A stretch of DNA of 15,454 nt from an uncultured Oscillospiraceae bacterium. Its GTDB lineage: Bacteria; Bacillota; Clostridia; Oscillospirales; Oscillospiraceae. The position numbers and the translations under genes were made by a program. Shown piece after piece: positions 6,361-13,929 of this stretch (the stretch's first letter is position 1; each line of letters opens with the position of its first letter). Where the stretch lies: NCBI GenBank assembly GCA_934565615.1, contig CAKTIH010000043.1, positions 1 through 15,454 on the forward strand, read 5' to 3'. A model generated the notes under the pieces. That model searched no databases. It saw nothing but the letters and a program-made list of their open reading frames with translations, and was not told where the DNA came from.

Positions 6361-8838
6361 ATGATAGATAAAATGCTGATCCGTGGAGCAAAGGTCCACA
6401 ATCTGAAAAATATTGACGTAGACATTCCGCTTGGCAAGATCGTCGGCATCGCGGGCGTGTCAGGCTCGGGCAAATCCTCACTCGCACTGGGGGTATTGTA
6501 CGCCGAGGGATCGCGCCGTTACCTTGAAGCGCTCTCGACTTATACACGCCGACGCATGACGCAGGCTTCTAAGGCGAGCGTTGACGAGGTGTTGTATGTC
6601 CCCGCCGCGCTGGCGCTGCATCAGCGCCCCGGCGTGCCGGGGATACGTAGTACCTTCGGTACGGGGACAGAACTGCTGAACAGTCTGCGGCTCATGTACT
6701 CCCGCCTTGCGCGCCACCGCTGCCCGAATGGGCACTATCTGGAGCCGAGCTTGGCCGTCGCTGCGGGGAAGGAGCTTGTGTGCCCCGAGTGCGGCGCGCG
6801 GTTTTACGCACCGTCTGCCGAGGAGCTGGCGTTCAACTCCCAGGGCGCCTGCGAAAAATGCGGCGGCACGGGCAGCGTCCGCACGGTGGATATGGATTCG
6901 CTGGTGCCTGATGAATCCCTCAGCATCGACGAAGGCGCGGTCGCGCCGTGGAACAGCCTGATGTGGTCGCTGATGACTGACGTGTGCCGGGAGATGGGTG
7001 TGCGCACCGATGTACCTTTCCGTGAGCTGACAGAGCAGGAGCGGGAGATAGTCTTTCACGGCCCGGCGGAGAAGAAGCATATTCTTTACAAAGCAAAGAA
7101 CTCCAACCAGGCGGGGGAGCTGGACTTCACCTACTTTAACGCCGTATACACCGTGGAGAATGCGCTTGCCAAGGTCAAGGATGAAAAGGGCATGAAGCGC
7201 GTGGAGAAGTTTCTGAAGGAAGATATCTGCCCGGAGTGCCACGGCACGCGGCTGTCCGCAGCCGCCCGCGCCCCGAAGCTGCGCGGGATATCTCTGGATG
7301 AGGCATGCACCATGACGCTCTCGGAGCTCGTGGAGTGGGTGCAGGGCGTGCCGGGCAGTCTCCCGGAGGAGATGCGCCCGATGGCCGAGAGCATATGCGA
7401 AGCCTTCCTAAGTACGGCGAAACGCTTGATTGACTTAGGGCTGGGCTACCTGACGCTTGACCGCTCGGCGGCCACGCTCTCTACCGGCGAGCGCCAGCGG
7501 ATGCAGCTTGCCCGCGCTGTGCGCAACCGCACGACGGGCGTGCTCTATGTGCTGGATGAGCCGTCGATCGGGCTGCACCCGTCCAACATCGTGGGGCTTA
7601 CCGGCGTGATGCACGATCTTGTTGCAGACGGCAACTCGGTCATTCTGGTGGATCACGACACGCAGATACTGAAAGAAGCGGACTGGATAATTGAGATGGG
7701 GCCCGAGGCGGGCGCAAAGGGCGGGCACGTCATTGCGCAGGGGACGATACCGGAAATCGAAAATAACCCCGCGTCACAGATAGGCGCGTTCCTTGCCGGG
7801 AGAGCCGAGACGAAGCTGAGAAGCTGCACCGCGAAAGAGGAGCTGTTCACAAACGGTACGATCCATCTTTCTACTTCTCAAATACATACGGTGAAGCCCT
7901 TGGAGGTGGACATCCCGAAAGGGAGGCTCACCGTTGTCACCGGCTTGTCCGGTTCCGGAAAGACGACGATGGTGCTGGAAAGCCTTGTACCGGCTCTGGC
8001 CGCGATGATCGAGGGGCGGACGCTGCCGCAGCATATTCGAGCGGTCGACGCCGAGGGGATACAGCATGTAAAACTGATCGACGCAACGCCGATAGGCATC
8101 AATGTCCGCTCGACCGTTGCCACCTACGCGGGGGTTCATGACGAGCTGCGCAAGCTCTATGCAAAGTCGCCCGACGCGAAAGAGCGCGGATATAAGGCCA
8201 GCGACTTTTCGTACAATACCGGCTTGCTGCGCTGCCCCGGCTGCGACGGGACGGGCGTTGTAAGCCTTGACGTTCAGTTCCTCCCGGACGTGGACATCCC
8301 GTGCCCAGACTGCCGCGGATCGCGCTACGCACGGGCGGCCTACGGTGTGAAGCTCGCGAACAAGGCGGGCGCAGGCGTTTCGCTTCCGGAGCTTATGGAT
8401 ATGGACGTAAACTCCGCTATAGAGTTCTGCAAGGATATGAATACCGTCGTCCAGAAGCTGAACATTTTAAAGCAGCTCGGCCTTGGTTATCTCACGCTTG
8501 GCGAGGAGACGCCGAGCCTTTCCGGCGGCGAGGCGCAGCGTCTGAAACTTGCAAGCGAGATAGGCAGAACGCAGACGGACTCTGTGTTCGTGTTTGACGA
8601 GCCGTCCATCGGCCTGCACCCGCTTGATGTGCAGGTGCTGCTGAAGGTATTTCAGGCGCTTTTGGATAACGGCGCGACGGTTGTTGTCATCGAGCATGAC
8701 CTTGACGTTATCCGCAATGCCGACTACATCATCGACATGGGACCGGGCGGCGGAGACGCGGGCGGCAGGATAGTAGCCTGCGGAACACCGCGGGAGATAC
8801 AGGAGAACAGCGGCAGCATTACGGGGCGGTACCTGTAA
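6361..8838 (+). CDS. uvrA: UvrA paralogue (class II, UvrA2-like) ABC ATPase
   Basis: An 825-residue tandem ABC ATPase of the UvrA family. The first half has Walker A GVSGSGKSS (32-40), signature LSTGERQ (373-379) and Walker B VLYVLDEPSIGLHP (394-407). The second half has Walker A GLSGSGKTT (528-536), signature LSGGEAQ (720-726) and Walker B at 742-755. Zinc-module cysteines are kept: C141/C144/C164/C167, C290/C293, and C625/C628/C648/C651. Canonical UvrA is about 940 residues. Here only some 20 residues separate the first ATPase core (about 120) from the first zinc module (141), so the UvrB-binding domain appears absent, as in UvrA2/DrrC-type proteins linked to drug tolerance. The first signature has T in place of the usual G. 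The ATG follows GGAG by 8 bases. A Vat acetyltransferase gene starts 27 bases downstream. Confidence 0.92.
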   Translation: MIDKMLIRGAKVHNLKNIDVDIPLGKIVGIAGVSGSGKSSLALGVLYAEGSRRYLEALSTYTRRRMTQASKASVDEVLYVPAALALHQRPGVPGIRSTFGTGTELLNSLRLMYSRLARHRCPNGHYLEPSLAVAAGKELVCPECGARFYAPSAEELAFNSQGACEKCGGTGSVRTVDMDSLVPDESLSIDEGAVAPWNSLMWSLMTDVCREMGVRTDVPFRELTEQEREIVFHGPAEKKHILYKAKNSNQAGELDFTYFNAVYTVENALAKVKDEKGMKRVEKFLKEDICPECHGTRLSAAARAPKLRGISLDEACTMTLSELVEWVQGVPGSLPEEMRPMAESICEAFLSTAKRLIDLGLGYLTLDRSAATLSTGERQRMQLARAVRNRTTGVLYVLDEPSIGLHPSNIVGLTGVMHDLVADGNSVILVDHDTQILKEADWIIEMGPEAGAKGGHVIAQGTIPEIENNPASQIGAFLAGRAETKLRSCTAKEELFTNGTIHLSTSQIHTVKPLEVDIPKGRLTVVTGLSGSGKTTMVLESLVPALAAMIEGRTLPQHIRAVDAEGIQHVKLIDATPIGINVRSTVATYAGVHDELRKLYAKSPDAKERGYKASDFSYNTGLLRCPGCDGTGVVSLDVQFLPDVDIPCPDCRGSRYARAAYGVKLANKAGAGVSLPELMDMDVNSAIEFCKDMNTVVQKLNILKQLGLGYLTLGEETPSLSGGEAQRLKLASEIGRTQTDSVFVFDEPSIGLHPLDVQVLLKVFQALLDNGATVVVIEHDLDVIRNADYIIDMGPGGGDAGGRIVACGTPREIQENSGSITGRYL

Positions 8839-8865
8839 TGCCAAGCATCTGAGAGAAGAAGCGAT

Positions 8866-9501
8866 ATGATAGGGCCTGATCCGAATAAAATTTATCCGAA
8901 TGAAAACATCAAACAGGTCGTGTATATCAAAAACGTCATTACGCGTCCGAACATCATCGTCGGCGATTACAGCTACTACGACGATGTAAACGGAGCGGAA
9001 CACTTTGAAGAGCATGTCACGCATCACTACGACTTTATAGGTGATAGACTCATTATCGGCAAATTCTGCGCCATCGCGAGGGGAATAGAGTTTATCATGA
9101 ACGGTGCGAACCACAGAATGAACAGCGTGACGACCTACCCGTTCAACATAATGGGCGGCGGCTGGGAAAAGTTCGCGCCGACGCTTGATGAGCTGCCGCT
9201 CAAGGGCGATACGGTCGTCGGAAATGATGTGTGGATCGGGCAGAATGTGACCGTCATGCCGGGGGTGCATATCGGCGACGGCGCGATCATTGCCGCAAAT
9301 TCCGTCGTGGCAAAGGACGTTCCCGACTACTGCGTTGTGGGGGGAAACCCGTACCGGGTGATACGGCAGCGGTTTGATGAAGAACTCACGGAATACCTGC
9401 TGAAGCTCAGATGGTGGGACTGGGAACCGGACAAAATTTTCCGCAACATGGAAGCCCTGTGCAGCGGGGACTTGACTAAGATCAGAAGCATTCAGGACTG
9501 A
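8866..9501 (+). CDS. vat: Vat-family streptogramin A O-acetyltransferase (xenobiotic acetyltransferase)
   Basis: A 211-residue left-handed beta-helix acetyltransferase of the hexapeptide-repeat xenobiotic (XAT) group. It closely follows the Vat pattern: PNKIYP near the start, VGDYSYYDD (32-40), KFCAIARGIEFIMNGANHRM (66-85) with the expected catalytic histidine at 83, TYPFN (90-94), GWEK (99-102), then the coil repeats GNDVWIGQNVTVMPGVHIG (119-137), AANSVV (143-148) and GGNP (159-162), and finally RWWDW (182-186). Vat enzymes transfer acetyl from acetyl-CoA to a hydroxyl of streptogramin A antibiotics in the cytoplasm; close relatives may use other substrates. It is the second gene after the UvrA paralogue and ends at a strong terminator. 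The ribosome binding site (GAGAAGAAG) is mediocre, so coupling to uvrA may matter. Actual resistance is not proven by sequence. Confidence 0.88.
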   Translation: MIGPDPNKIYPNENIKQVVYIKNVITRPNIIVGDYSYYDDVNGAEHFEEHVTHHYDFIGDRLIIGKFCAIARGIEFIMNGANHRMNSVTTYPFNIMGGGWEKFAPTLDELPLKGDTVVGNDVWIGQNVTVMPGVHIGDGAIIAANSVVAKDVPDYCVVGGNPYRVIRQRFDEELTEYLLKLRWWDWEPDKIFRNMEALCSGDLTKIRSIQD

Positions 9502-9510
9502 GCAATAAAG

Positions 9511-9546
9511 TTGCCCCGGCATCTGTGAGAACAGATGCCGGGGCAA
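9511..9546. terminator. Bidirectional hairpin terminator between vat and groEL
   Basis: A perfect 16-bp stem (9511-9526 with 9531-9546) closes a GAGA tetraloop. It lies 9 bases after the vat stop and 28 bases beyond the stop of the convergent groEL gene. T-containing tails follow on both strands (TTAAGTTATATT on plus, CTTTATTG on minus). This is the strongest hairpin in the window and should terminate both transcripts. Confidence 0.92.
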
Positions 9547-9574
9547 TTAAGTTATATTGGTTTGGAACTGTATC

Positions 9575-11203
9575 TTAGTACATGCCGCCCATGTCGCCGC
9601 CTGCTGCGGGCATAGGAGGATTCTTCTCGGGAATGTCGGCGACGAGGCTCTCAGTGGTCAGGACCATGGAAGCGACGGAAGCGGCGTTCTCAAGAGCGCT
9701 GCGGCAGACCTTGGTCGGGTCGACGATACCGAGCTCGATCATGTCGCCGTACTTGTCGTTTGCGGCATCGAAGCCGTAGTTGGTGTCGGTGCTGTTGTAG
9801 ACATTGTTCAGGATAACGGCGCCTTCCAGACCGGCGTTCGCGGCGATCTGCATGATAGGAGCCTTCAGAGCCTTCGCGATAAGGGCAGCGCCGGTCTTCT
9901 CATCGCCCTCGAGAGTGGAGACGAGCTTGTCGGCAGCCTTTGCGGCGATGACATAAGCGGTGCCGCCGCCGGGGACAATGCCTTCTGCGACTGCCGCGCG
10001 GGTGGCGTTGAGAGCGTCCTCAATGCGGAGCTTCTTTTCCTTCATCTCAGTCTCGGTTGCAGCACCGACCTTGATGACTGCTACGCCGCCGGACAGCTTT
10101 GCCAGACGCTCCTGCAGCTTCTCCTTGTCGTACTCGGAAGTAGTGACGCTGATCTGATGCTCGATCTGAGCGGTGCGGGCCTTGATAGCGGAGGCGTCGC
10201 CGGCACCGTCAACGATGATGGTGTTCTCCTTGGTGACCTTGACCTGATGTGCCTGACCGAGCATATTGAGCTGAGCATCCTTAAGCTCCATGCCGAGCTC
10301 GCTGGAAATGACCTGACCGCCGGTGAGGATGGCGATATCCTGGAGCATTTCCTTGCGTCTGTCGCCGAAGCCGGGAGCCTTGACGCACACGCAGGTGAAG
10401 GTGCCGCGCAGCTTGTTGAGGATGATGGTAGCAAGAGCTTCGCCCTCGACGTCCTCGGCGATGATGAGGAGCTTACGGCCGGCCTTGACTATCTGCTCGA
10501 GCAAGGGCAGGATCTCCTGAATGTTGGTGATCTTCTTATCGGTGATGAGAATGAGAGCGTCATCAATGACGGTTTCCATCTTGTCCATATCGGTGGCCAT
10601 GTAGGGGGAGAGGTAGCCGCGGTCGAACTGCATGCCTTCGACAACATCACTGTAGGTCTCGGCGGTCTTGCTCTCTTCAATGGTGATGACGCCGTTCTGG
10701 CTGACCTTTTCCATAGCCTCGGCAATCAGGGAACCGATGACTTCGTCGCCGGAGGAGATGGTACCGACACGGGCGATATCCTTGGAGCCGGAGACAGGCT
10801 GAGAAGCGGTCTTGACAGCCTCGACAGCGGCCTTGGTGGCCTTCTGGATGCCTTTCTTCATGACCATCGGGTTTGCGCCGGCGGCCAGATTCTTGAGCCC
10901 TTCGCCGATCATGGCCTGTGCCAGAACAGTCGCGGAGGTGGTGCCGTCACCGGCAACGTCGTTAGTCTTGGTGGAGACTTCCTTGATGAGCTGTGCGCCC
11001 ATGTTCTCGAAAGCGTCCTCAAGCTCGATTTCCTTTGCGATGGTAACGCCGTCGTTCGTGATCAGGGGAGAGCCGAACTTCTTGTCGAGAACGACGTTGC
11101 GGCCCTTGGGGCCGAGGGTTATTTTAACGGTATCGGCCAGCTGATTTACGCCGCGCTCGATAGCCTTTCTTGCTTCTTCACCGTATATTATCTGCTTTGC
11201 CAT
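9575..11203 (-). CDS. groEL: Chaperonin GroEL (Hsp60)
   Basis: A 542-residue chaperonin of normal length, forming the double-ring ATP-driven folding chamber in the cytoplasm together with GroES. Diagnostic features include VKITLGPKGRNVVLDK (26-41), NDGVTIAKEIELED (50-63) with the ATPase aspartate at 51, GDGTT (85-89) with the catalytic aspartate at 86, and the GGM-type tail ending GGDMGGMY. The start MAKQIIYGEEAR follows AAGGAGG by 10 bases. The gene lies 36 bases downstream of groES and shares its CIRCE-controlled promoter; no separate promoter is evident. It converges on vat across a strong terminator. No oddities were seen. Confidence 0.99.
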   Translation of the reverse strand: MAKQIIYGEEARKAIERGVNQLADTVKITLGPKGRNVVLDKKFGSPLITNDGVTIAKEIELEDAFENMGAQLIKEVSTKTNDVAGDGTTSATVLAQAMIGEGLKNLAAGANPMVMKKGIQKATKAAVEAVKTASQPVSGSKDIARVGTISSGDEVIGSLIAEAMEKVSQNGVITIEESKTAETYSDVVEGMQFDRGYLSPYMATDMDKMETVIDDALILITDKKITNIQEILPLLEQIVKAGRKLLIIAEDVEGEALATIILNKLRGTFTCVCVKAPGFGDRRKEMLQDIAILTGGQVISSELGMELKDAQLNMLGQAHQVKVTKENTIIVDGAGDASAIKARTAQIEHQISVTTSEYDKEKLQERLAKLSGGVAVIKVGAATETEMKEKKLRIEDALNATRAAVAEGIVPGGGTAYVIAAKAADKLVSTLEGDEKTGAALIAKALKAPIMQIAANAGLEGAVILNNVYNSTDTNYGFDAANDKYGDMIELGIVDPTKVCRSALENAASVASMVLTTESLVADIPEKNPPMPAAGGDMGGMY

Positions 11204-11239
11204 AATAATTAAGCCTCCTTAAAATTCCGATATGCTGAA

Positions 11240-11524
11240 TTACTCGATGACTGCGAGGATGTCGCTCTGACGGACGATGGTGTATTCCTCATCGTCGAGC
11301 TTGACCTTGCTGCCGCTGTACTTGCCGACGAGAACCTGCTGACCGGCCTTGACGATCATATCGACCTGATTGCCGTCGACCATGCCGCCGGGGCCAACTT
11401 CGACGACCTCGTACACCTCGGGCTTCTCCTGCGCGGAAGCCGTCAGGAAAATACCGGAGGAGGTGCGCTCCTCAGCTGCATTCTGCTTCAACACGACTCT
11501 GTCTGCCAAAGGTTTGAGTTTCAT
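11240..11524 (-). CDS. groES: Co-chaperonin GroES (Hsp10)
   Basis: A 94-residue Hsp10 of standard size, forming the heptameric lid of the GroEL chamber. It starts LKPLADRVVLKQ (3-14), carries the mobile loop ERTSSGIFLTASAQEKP (19-35), then VVEVGPGG (40-47), and ends KLDDEEYTIVRQSDILAVIE. GGAGGT lies 8 bases before the ATG. It is the first gene of the groES-groEL operon, preceded by a CIRCE element and a sigma-A-like promoter, so heat induction through HrcA de-repression is expected. Confidence 0.98.
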   Translation of the reverse strand: MKLKPLADRVVLKQNAAEERTSSGIFLTASAQEKPEVYEVVEVGPGGMVDGNQVDMIVKAGQQVLVGKYSGSKVKLDDEEYTIVRQSDILAVIE

Positions 11525-11558
11525 ACTTATATACCTCCAAAAAATTTTTTACAAAATC

Positions 11559-11601
11559 AATCACCGTTAGCACTCAACACCTATGAGTGCTAACGGTGAT
11601 T
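11559..11601. promoter_or_regulatory. CIRCE operator (HrcA binding site) with extended arms
   Basis: The canonical TTAGCACTC (11567-11575), a 9-base spacer and GAGTGCTAA (11585-11593) match the CIRCE consensus exactly. The inverted repeat continues perfectly outward for 8 more bases on each side, giving 17-bp arms (11559-11575 and 11585-11601). It overlaps the -10 of the groESL promoter and the start of the leader, where HrcA would block transcription at normal temperature. Confidence 0.97.
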
Positions 11602-11629
11602 ATAATACCACACTTTTCAAATTTTGCAA
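11599..11629 (-). promoter_or_regulatory. groESL promoter: groES-groEL promoter
   Basis: On the minus strand TATTATAAT gives overlapping -10 choices: TATAAT (complement of 11599-11604) or TATTAT (complement of 11602-11607). TTGCAA (complement of 11624-11629) is the best -35; spacing is 16 bases to TATTAT or 19 to TATAAT. The CIRCE operator overlaps its downstream end. Confidence 0.7.
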
Positions 11630-11640
11630 GCCCTATATAT

Positions 11641-11690
11641 AAAAAACCGGGCAGAACTTTTTGAATTTTTTGTTACAAGTGCGCACTGCC
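11641..11690 (-). terminator. Possible terminator after the lipid kinase gene
   Basis: Immediately after the stop at 11691, the minus strand reads GGCAG, an A/T-rich loop of about 30 bases, CTGCC, then CGGTTTTTT. The stem is only 5 bp, with some extra A-to-T pairing. The run of six T supports termination before the groESL promoter, but the hairpin is weak. Confidence 0.4.
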
Positions 11691-12638
11691 TTATACGGCG
11701 GCGGTTTCGGCGGCAGTCTGCTCGAAGAAGGTCATACCCGCAGGGACGATGAGCTTGACCGCGTTGTGGATCACATGGATGTTGACGTCCTTTGAGAACA
11801 CGGCCTCGCCGTCAATGTTTATAACGTTGTCCTCATCAAAGCTGATGCGTACCTCGTCTGTCTGGATACGCGTGATATACTGCGGGCATTCGTCCGCGCG
11901 GCCTGAGGCGTACTTGCCGAGCATACGCGCGAGCGTGATGAGGCTGACCTTCTTGACGACAAAGACGTCGAGTACGCCGTCATCCGGGCGCGCGGTCAGC
12001 GAGGGGTTGAAGCCGCCGCCGTAGTAGCGTCCGTTGCAGACGCAGACGAGAGCAAGCTCCTCATCGACATAGAAGTCCTTGATCCGCACGCGCATGTGCC
12101 GGTTGATGCCCTTGATGACATTTACGATAAGGGAGACGACATAGCCGGTCGCGCCGCCGATGACGGGTATCTTGCTGTAATTGTGTACGGAGGTGCCGAT
12201 GCGTGCGTCGATGCCGACGGAGCATATATTTGAGCAGAAGCGGCCGTTGCAGTCGATAAGGTCAATAGGGTGCTCACTGCCGCGCAGGAGCGCATCAAGG
12301 TCGCGGAACATGTCCTTTTCCTCACCGAACATACGGCAGAAGTCGTTGCCCGTGCCGGTGGGGAAGGGGCAGACGGCGACGTTATCCAACCCCGCTGCGC
12401 CGCAGACACACTCATTGAAGGTGCCATCCCCGCCGCAGGCGTATACATGCAGCCTCTCATTCTCGGCGGCCTCGGCCTTTATCTTGCCGGGAGCGTCCAT
12501 AGGCGCTTTTGTGACGTAAATTTCATATGTATCGCCGCTGGTCTCAAAATGCGAAAAGGCGGCGTTGACACGCTCGGTGACTATAGCGGTTTTATCGCTG
12601 CCGCCGGCAGTGGGGTTGACTATAAAAAGATGCTTCAT
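11691..12638 (-). CDS. Diacylglycerol kinase catalytic-domain lipid kinase (YegS/DgkB/BmrU type)
   Basis: A 315-residue lipid kinase of normal length. NPTAGG (8-13) begins the nucleotide-binding domain, GGDGTFNE (69-76) is the hallmark ATP-binding loop, and PTGTGNDF (93-100) is the following conserved segment. The C-terminal beta-sandwich domain includes FNPSLTARPDDGVLDV (around 220-235) and the NIDGEAV region near residue 280. Such enzymes phosphorylate diacylglycerol or related lipids at the membrane, in phospholipid recycling. GGAGAG lies 6 bases before the ATG. It begins 19 bases after the methyltransferase stop on the same strand, so the two probably form an operon, though no functional link is obvious. 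The exact lipid substrate is uncertain. Confidence 0.92.
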   Translation of the reverse strand: MKHLFIVNPTAGGSDKTAIVTERVNAAFSHFETSGDTYEIYVTKAPMDAPGKIKAEAAENERLHVYACGGDGTFNECVCGAAGLDNVAVCPFPTGTGNDFCRMFGEEKDMFRDLDALLRGSEHPIDLIDCNGRFCSNICSVGIDARIGTSVHNYSKIPVIGGATGYVVSLIVNVIKGINRHMRVRIKDFYVDEELALVCVCNGRYYGGGFNPSLTARPDDGVLDVFVVKKVSLITLARMLGKYASGRADECPQYITRIQTDEVRISFDEDNVINIDGEAVFSKDVNIHVIHNAVKLIVPAGMTFFEQTAAETAAV

Positions 12639-12657
12639 TTATATCTCTCCGATGCGT

Positions 12658-13770
12658 TTACTTGAAGTACATGAACAGGTCGCACTTTATCATGCCGTTA
12701 TAGAGCTTGCGCTTCTTGTCGGCTGTCTTGCCGAAGCAACGCTCAAACTCCGTGTGGGAGGACAGCAGATAAAGCTGCCAGTTCTCGCTTTGCAGGTACG
12801 CCTTGCCGAAGCCGCGGTAAAGCTCCTCCGCCTGCTCCTTTTCCATGATGCGCTCGCCGTAGGGCGGGTTCGTGACGATGACGCCGCGCTCAGTCTTGCG
12901 GTCAAACTTCATCGCGTCCGCGACCTCGAAGCGGACAACGTCATCCACACCGGCGCGCTGCGCGTTCTCACGGGCGATCTCTATGGCCTTCGGATCAATG
13001 TCCGCACCGACGATGTTATAGTCTCCGTGGTACTCCTTGGCTTTGGCGGCCTCGCGCTCCTGCTCCCAGACGCGGCGATCGATGCTCTTCCAGCTCATCG
13101 CGGTGAAGCCGCGGTCAAGCCCCGGCGCGCGGTTCTTGGCGATAAGCGCGGCCTCGATGGGGATAGTCCCGCTGCCGCAGAAGGGGTCGCAGAAATCGTC
13201 CCGCCCGCGGTAGCGCGAGAGCTTCACCATCGCAGCGGCCATAGTCTCCTTGAGTGGCGCGGCATTGTGCGCAGGCCTGTAGCCGCGCTTGTGCAGCCCA
13301 TCGCCAGATGTGTCAATGCAGAGGGAGACACGGTCCTTCATTATTGAGAACTGGATCTGATACAGTGCGCCCGTCTCCGGGAACCACTCCAGACCGTAGG
13401 AGCGTTTGAGCCGCTCGACCACTGCCTTCTTGATTATCTTCTGGCAGTCGGAAACAGAGAAGAGCTTTGAATTGAGACTGTAGCCCTTGACGGGAAAAGC
13501 GCCGTCCTTCGGGATGATGGACTCCCAAGGCAGAGCCTTTGTACCCTCAAACAGCTCGTCAAACGTGAAAGCGTCAAACCTGCCCATTTCGATAAGCACG
13601 CGCTCACCGATGCGCAGGCAGATATTGGCGCGGGCAAGCGCCTCATTTCCGCCGGTAAAGTACACGCGGCCATTCTCGGACACGACGTCCGCCCTGTCCA
13701 TTCTCTTCAGGTCATCGGATATCGGCCCCTCAAGCCCAAGGAGGCAGGGGACGCAGAATTTATATTCCAT
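12658..13770 (-). CDS. THUMP-domain class I SAM-dependent rRNA methyltransferase (RlmL / YpsC-like)
   Basis: A 370-residue RNA methyltransferase. An N-terminal ferredoxin-like plus THUMP RNA-binding region spans about 1-155, including RANICLRIGERVLIEMGRF (47-65). The Rossmann-fold catalytic domain follows: SGDGLHKRGYR (155-165), the SAM loop DPFCGSGT (195-202), GADIDP (255-260), and the target-base motif NPPYGER (301-307). It matches the N-terminal half of E. coli RlmL, which makes m2G2445 in 23S rRNA, and Bacillus YpsC-like proteins of similar length; the RlmK half is absent, as usual in Firmicutes. The ATG at 13770 has AGGAG 5 bases upstream and a promoter at 13799-13827. The frame stays open far upstream, antisense to the next operon, but that part lacks protein features. 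The lipid kinase gene follows. Confidence 0.93.
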   Translation of the reverse strand: MEYKFCVPCLLGLEGPISDDLKRMDRADVVSENGRVYFTGGNEALARANICLRIGERVLIEMGRFDAFTFDELFEGTKALPWESIIPKDGAFPVKGYSLNSKLFSVSDCQKIIKKAVVERLKRSYGLEWFPETGALYQIQFSIMKDRVSLCIDTSGDGLHKRGYRPAHNAAPLKETMAAAMVKLSRYRGRDDFCDPFCGSGTIPIEAALIAKNRAPGLDRGFTAMSWKSIDRRVWEQEREAAKAKEYHGDYNIVGADIDPKAIEIARENAQRAGVDDVVRFEVADAMKFDRKTERGVIVTNPPYGERIMEKEQAEELYRGFGKAYLQSENWQLYLLSSHTEFERCFGKTADKKRKLYNGMIKCDLFMYFK

Positions 13771-13798
13771 AATTGCTCCTGATATTTTGATCTTATAA

Positions 13799-13827
13799 AT
13801 AATACTACAAAAATTTGATGTTGTAAA
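13799..13827 (-). promoter_or_regulatory. Sigma-A promoter for the methyltransferase / lipid kinase operon
   Basis: On the minus strand TTTACA (complement of 13822-13827) and TATTAT (complement of 13799-13804) are separated by exactly 17 bases, each matching consensus at five of six positions. The -10 lies 28 bases before the ATG at 13770. This position also rules out the longer upstream open frame as part of the gene. Confidence 0.8.
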
Positions 13828-13855
13828 TGGATAGCGGGAATTTCTTGATTTTTTC

Positions 13856-13881
13856 GGAACATGAAACAATTTGACAACGTC
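13856..13881 (+). promoter_or_regulatory. ECF-sigma type promoter, probably autoregulatory
   Basis: GGAAC (13856-13860), 17 bases, then CGTC (13878-13881) fits the -35 AAC and -10 CGTC pattern of ECF sigma promoters in Gram-positive bacteria. It lies about 50 bases before the lipoprotein ATG of an operon that encodes an ECF sigma factor. A sigma-A -10 at correct spacing from the nearby TTGACA (13871-13876) is missing, which favours the ECF reading. Confidence 0.65.
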
Positions 13882-13929
13882 AAAGGTATTATAGATGAAA
13901 CGATAAATAGAAAAGAAAGGGGCTCGACT

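Noticed and set aside
8467..9546. A 359-codon open frame on the minus strand across the end of uvrA and vat
   Set aside because: It lies antisense to two clearly identified genes, runs through the terminator, and its translation has no recognisable protein features.
9557..11212. A 551-codon open frame on the plus strand covering all of groEL
   Set aside because: It is exactly antisense to groEL and results from that gene's GC-rich codon use. The translation has no recognisable motifs and no ribosome binding site.
12565..13347. A 260-codon plus-strand open frame over the methyltransferase gene
   Set aside because: It is a shadow of the methyltransferase and lipid kinase coding strand, with no motifs and no ribosome binding site.
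13871..13892. Sigma-A promoter using TTGACA at 13871 and TATTAT at 13887
   Set aside because: The spacer is only 10 bases, too short for sigma-A. The overlapping ECF-type pattern fits better.
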